This document shows, one piece after another, positions 41,029 through 42,940 of a DNA stretch of 42,940 nucleotides. Made by a program: the position numbers and the translations under genes. Source of the stretch: a virus; IMG/VR virus record IMGVR_UViG_3300046323_000346, positions 1-42,940 of that record; one strand, written 5' to 3'. The number at the start of each line of letters is the position of its first letter. Position 1 is the first letter of the stretch. The notes under the pieces are model-generated. The model saw nothing but the letters and a program-made list of their open reading frames with translations, was not told the origin of the DNA and searched no databases.

Positions 41029-41817
41029 ATGCAAACAACGATAGAAACAGGGAGAATTATAGAGTTACTACAAGCTATTTGGGCAAGGATTATAGACCCA
41101 GATTTACTTGAATCATATCTTGTAGGTATTACAACAAGACTTACAAATATAAAAAGTGATACAGCAGAGATATTATTGGCAGTACAGGCTATTGATGCTA
41201 ATACAGCAGCTATAGAAACTTCTTTAAATAACGTTATAACATTAGTTACAGCAATAGAAGCAGATACTACTTTATTGGTAACTAACTCAAATCTTATTGT
41301 AACAGAGCTACAAACAGCTATTACAGAGCTACAAGCATTATTAGTAGTTACTACAGATATACAAAACAGTATTCTTGATTTAATAGCTGAGGTAAATGAT
41401 TTTAAGACTTCTACTATAGCTAAATTAAATGATTTAGTAAAGTATGAGGATACTCCAGCTGCAAGTGGTGATGGTGGAGTAAGTATATTAGGAGTAAGAC
41501 AAGATGTACTTTCATCTACAACTTCTAATACTGGCGACTACATACAAACTTCTGCTGATTTATACGGTAGAATACATGTTAATACAGGAGGAGTACCAGT
41601 CTTAAGAACAGATGTATTAGCAAATACTCCAGGAGCAGGTTCAACTACAACTTATGTAGGATGGGCTTTACCTGGAACTTTAACAAATGCTGCTACATGG
41701 AAAATAATGAGAATGGTTGAAGTTGTAGCAACAGGTAGTTTAACAATTACTTGGGCAGGTGGAACACAAACTCATACAAATATTTGGGATAATAGAGCAG
41801 CTTTAATCTACAGTTAA
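41029..41817 (+). CDS. Tail-fibre-like protein with long coiled coil
   Basis: 262 residues. Residues 1-140 form a heptad-patterned coiled coil (L-L-Q-A-I-W-A-R-I, then repeating I-x-x-x-T-x-x-L/I units), as in trimeric fibres. After a hinge (A-A-S-G-D-G-G-V) comes a beta-rich C-terminal domain with G-D-Y-I-Q-T-S-A-D-L-Y-G-R-I-H-V-N and T-W-A-G-G-T-Q. It starts a rightward fibre cluster after the divergent region and ends one base before the next gene. Fibre or spike role likely; receptor unknown. Confidence 0.75.
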   Translation: MQTTIETGRIIELLQAIWARIIDPDLLESYLVGITTRLTNIKSDTAEILLAVQAIDANTAAIETSLNNVITLVTAIEADTTLLVTNSNLIVTELQTAITELQALLVVTTDIQNSILDLIAEVNDFKTSTIAKLNDLVKYEDTPAASGDGGVSILGVRQDVLSSTTSNTGDYIQTSADLYGRIHVNTGGVPVLRTDVLANTPGAGSTTTYVGWALPGTLTNAATWKIMRMVEVVATGSLTITWAGGTQTHTNIWDNRAALIYS

Positions 41818-41818
41818 T

Positions 41819-42652
41819 ATGCCAACGATAAATTTAGTAAAAACTGTATCTAATTTAGCTTCGGTTACAGGATTATCATTTACAGCTACAGCAGTCCAAA
41901 GTAACGTAAGTTACCCTTTAACTGCTTCATATTCTGCTCCTAATCTAACTTTAACAAGTGCTGGAGATATTGGTGTCAGTGGTAATTTTACATTTAATGT
42001 AACTGCTAACTATACTGCTTTTGGGACAGCTTGTAGTGATAGTATTAGTTTTGTTGAATTTGTAGATTCTGTAATATGCTCTCCTACTGAAATGATACAA
42101 TTTGAATATGGTTCTGGTGGAGATGGTTGGATATGTTACACAAATAATATCAATAATTGTACTCCTAACCCTTACTTAAATACTGTATCAGCAAGAAAAG
42201 TACAAGTAGGTTCTTCTATGAAATGGACTATGGAAGATAACACTCCTTCAGGATGGTTAGGTTCTTTACAATATTTCTTACAAGAACGAGGTAATGTTGA
42301 AGCTAATGCTGGAAATTATATAACTCCAAGTTATACAAACCCTACAGTAGTAATGCAAATGCACACTCCAGGAGGACATACTCCTCTGTGGTATGAATAT
42401 AATCCAAGTTCAACAACATTTGTTTTTGCTGCAAATACAGCGACATCTGCTGATTATGAGATGTTAGTATTACCTAATGGTAGATTAGAATTTAAAAGAA
42501 ATAACGTAACTGTTTTTACAAGCACTGTTGTTTTTGATGTAGTAAGTAAAGAGTATATATTTGGAACTACACAAGATAATAGTCCTTACGGATGCAGAAG
42601 TAATTTCAGATTTGAAAATATGGGGGGATTTGCTTCTTGGACAGTAATATAA
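41819..42652 (+). CDS. Tail-fibre or adhesin-like beta protein
   Basis: 277 residues. The N-terminal ~90 residues form an Ig-like unit rich in Thr and Ser. The rest is a beta-rich domain with Trp and Tyr (G-D-G-W-I-C-Y-T-N, T-P-L-W-Y-E-Y-N-P, L-P-N-G-R-L-E-F-K-R-N) that resembles carbohydrate-binding fibre tips, and ends G-F-A-S-W-T-V-I. Several paired cysteines. The start is one base after the previous stop. Receptor-binding role is inferred from the fibre context. Confidence 0.72.
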   Translation: MPTINLVKTVSNLASVTGLSFTATAVQSNVSYPLTASYSAPNLTLTSAGDIGVSGNFTFNVTANYTAFGTACSDSISFVEFVDSVICSPTEMIQFEYGSGGDGWICYTNNINNCTPNPYLNTVSARKVQVGSSMKWTMEDNTPSGWLGSLQYFLQERGNVEANAGNYITPSYTNPTVVMQMHTPGGHTPLWYEYNPSSTTFVFAANTATSADYEMLVLPNGRLEFKRNNVTVFTSTVVFDVVSKEYIFGTTQDNSPYGCRSNFRFENMGGFASWTVI

Positions 42653-42671
42653 TTATAAAAAATATAAAAAT

Positions 42672-42940
42672 ATGGCATGGAAATTTAATCCATTTACAAA
42701 CGAGTTAGACTATTATGAAACTGGTGTAGTAAGTGGTAATGTAATAAATGTTAAAGGTATTATTACTAATGCCAATACAAATCCGAGTTATCCGTCTACT
42801 CCTACTGAAGGTGATTTATGGTTAATCGGAACTAATAGTGGTACAGTTGGAGGAACTACAGTTCAGCCTGGAGATGGTATTCTTTATTTATCAGCTACAT
42901 GGGTATTGTGGGATATGGAAGTTGGTGGAGCACTTTATAC
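42672..42940 (+). CDS. Fibre-type protein, cut by the window end
   Basis: 89 codons are visible and open to the edge. The N-terminus, M-A-W-K-F-N-P-F-T-N-E-L-D-Y-Y, is typical of phage fibre proteins, and a G-D-L-W-L-I-G, then G-D-G-I-L-Y-L-S-A-T-W pattern follows, as in fibre shaft or collagen-like adaptor modules. It continues the fibre cluster 19 bases after the previous gene. Confidence 0.78.
   Translation, partial: MAWKFNPFTNELDYYETGVVSGNVINVKGIITNANTNPSYPSTPTEGDLWLIGTNSGTVGGTTVQPGDGILYLSATWVLWDMEVGGALY

Overview
The window is a 42.9-kb piece of an AT-rich tailed-phage genome, best read as a crAss-like phage (Crassvirales type) of a Bacteroidota host. Four things support this. The large terminase has the lysine-less P-loop R-G-C-G-F-S typical of that group. 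The gene order is terminase, portal, beta-rich head proteins, putative scaffold, major capsid protein, connector proteins, one giant ~1470-residue tail protein, then glycine-rich putative cargo proteins. Three promoters match the Bacteroidota pattern TTTG-N20-TAnnTTTG exactly. Shine-Dalgarno sites are lacking; starts are preceded by A-rich leaders instead. One exported protein has a signal peptide ending in ...GYSQA, a style common in Flavobacteriia. The standard genetic code is used.

Layout. 1-3.2 kb: nucleotide metabolism and DNA processing, with the 3' part of an intein-interrupted class I ribonucleotide reductase large subunit, a flavin-dependent thymidylate synthase (ThyX) and a PD-(D/E)XK nuclease. 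3.2-6.9 kb: small genes of mostly unknown role, with one metallophosphoesterase and one two-helix membrane protein (holin candidate). 6.9-12.2 kb: packaging, with large terminase, two small genes and portal. 12.2-18.0 kb: beta-sandwich, Cys-rich and repeat proteins, probably head fibres or capsid decoration. 18.0-26.5 kb: putative scaffold, major capsid protein, and connector/ring/neck candidates. 26.4-30.8 kb: the giant tail (muzzle-type) protein. 30.9-38.6 kb: six proteins carrying many copies of a short phi-[QKRE]-x-Gly-Gly motif; by position they are candidate ejected cargo. A bidirectional terminator at 38.6 kb closes this long rightward block. 38.6-40.5 kb: three leftward genes (exported protein, unknown protein, RepL-like winged-helix protein) from one strong promoter. 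40.5-41.0 kb: a 540-bp divergent intergenic region. 41.0-42.9 kb: rightward tail-fibre-like genes, the last cut by the window end.

The genes fit one programme: dNTP and dTMP supply, packaging, head assembly, neck and tail, ejected proteins, and host attachment. The virion RNA polymerase genes of relatives are not in this window. The most interesting unexplained signals are the recurrent Gly-Gly motif in the putative cargo proteins, a ten-fold DFTT repeat protein, a conserved GTAAACAATAA leader element, and promoters built into terminators.
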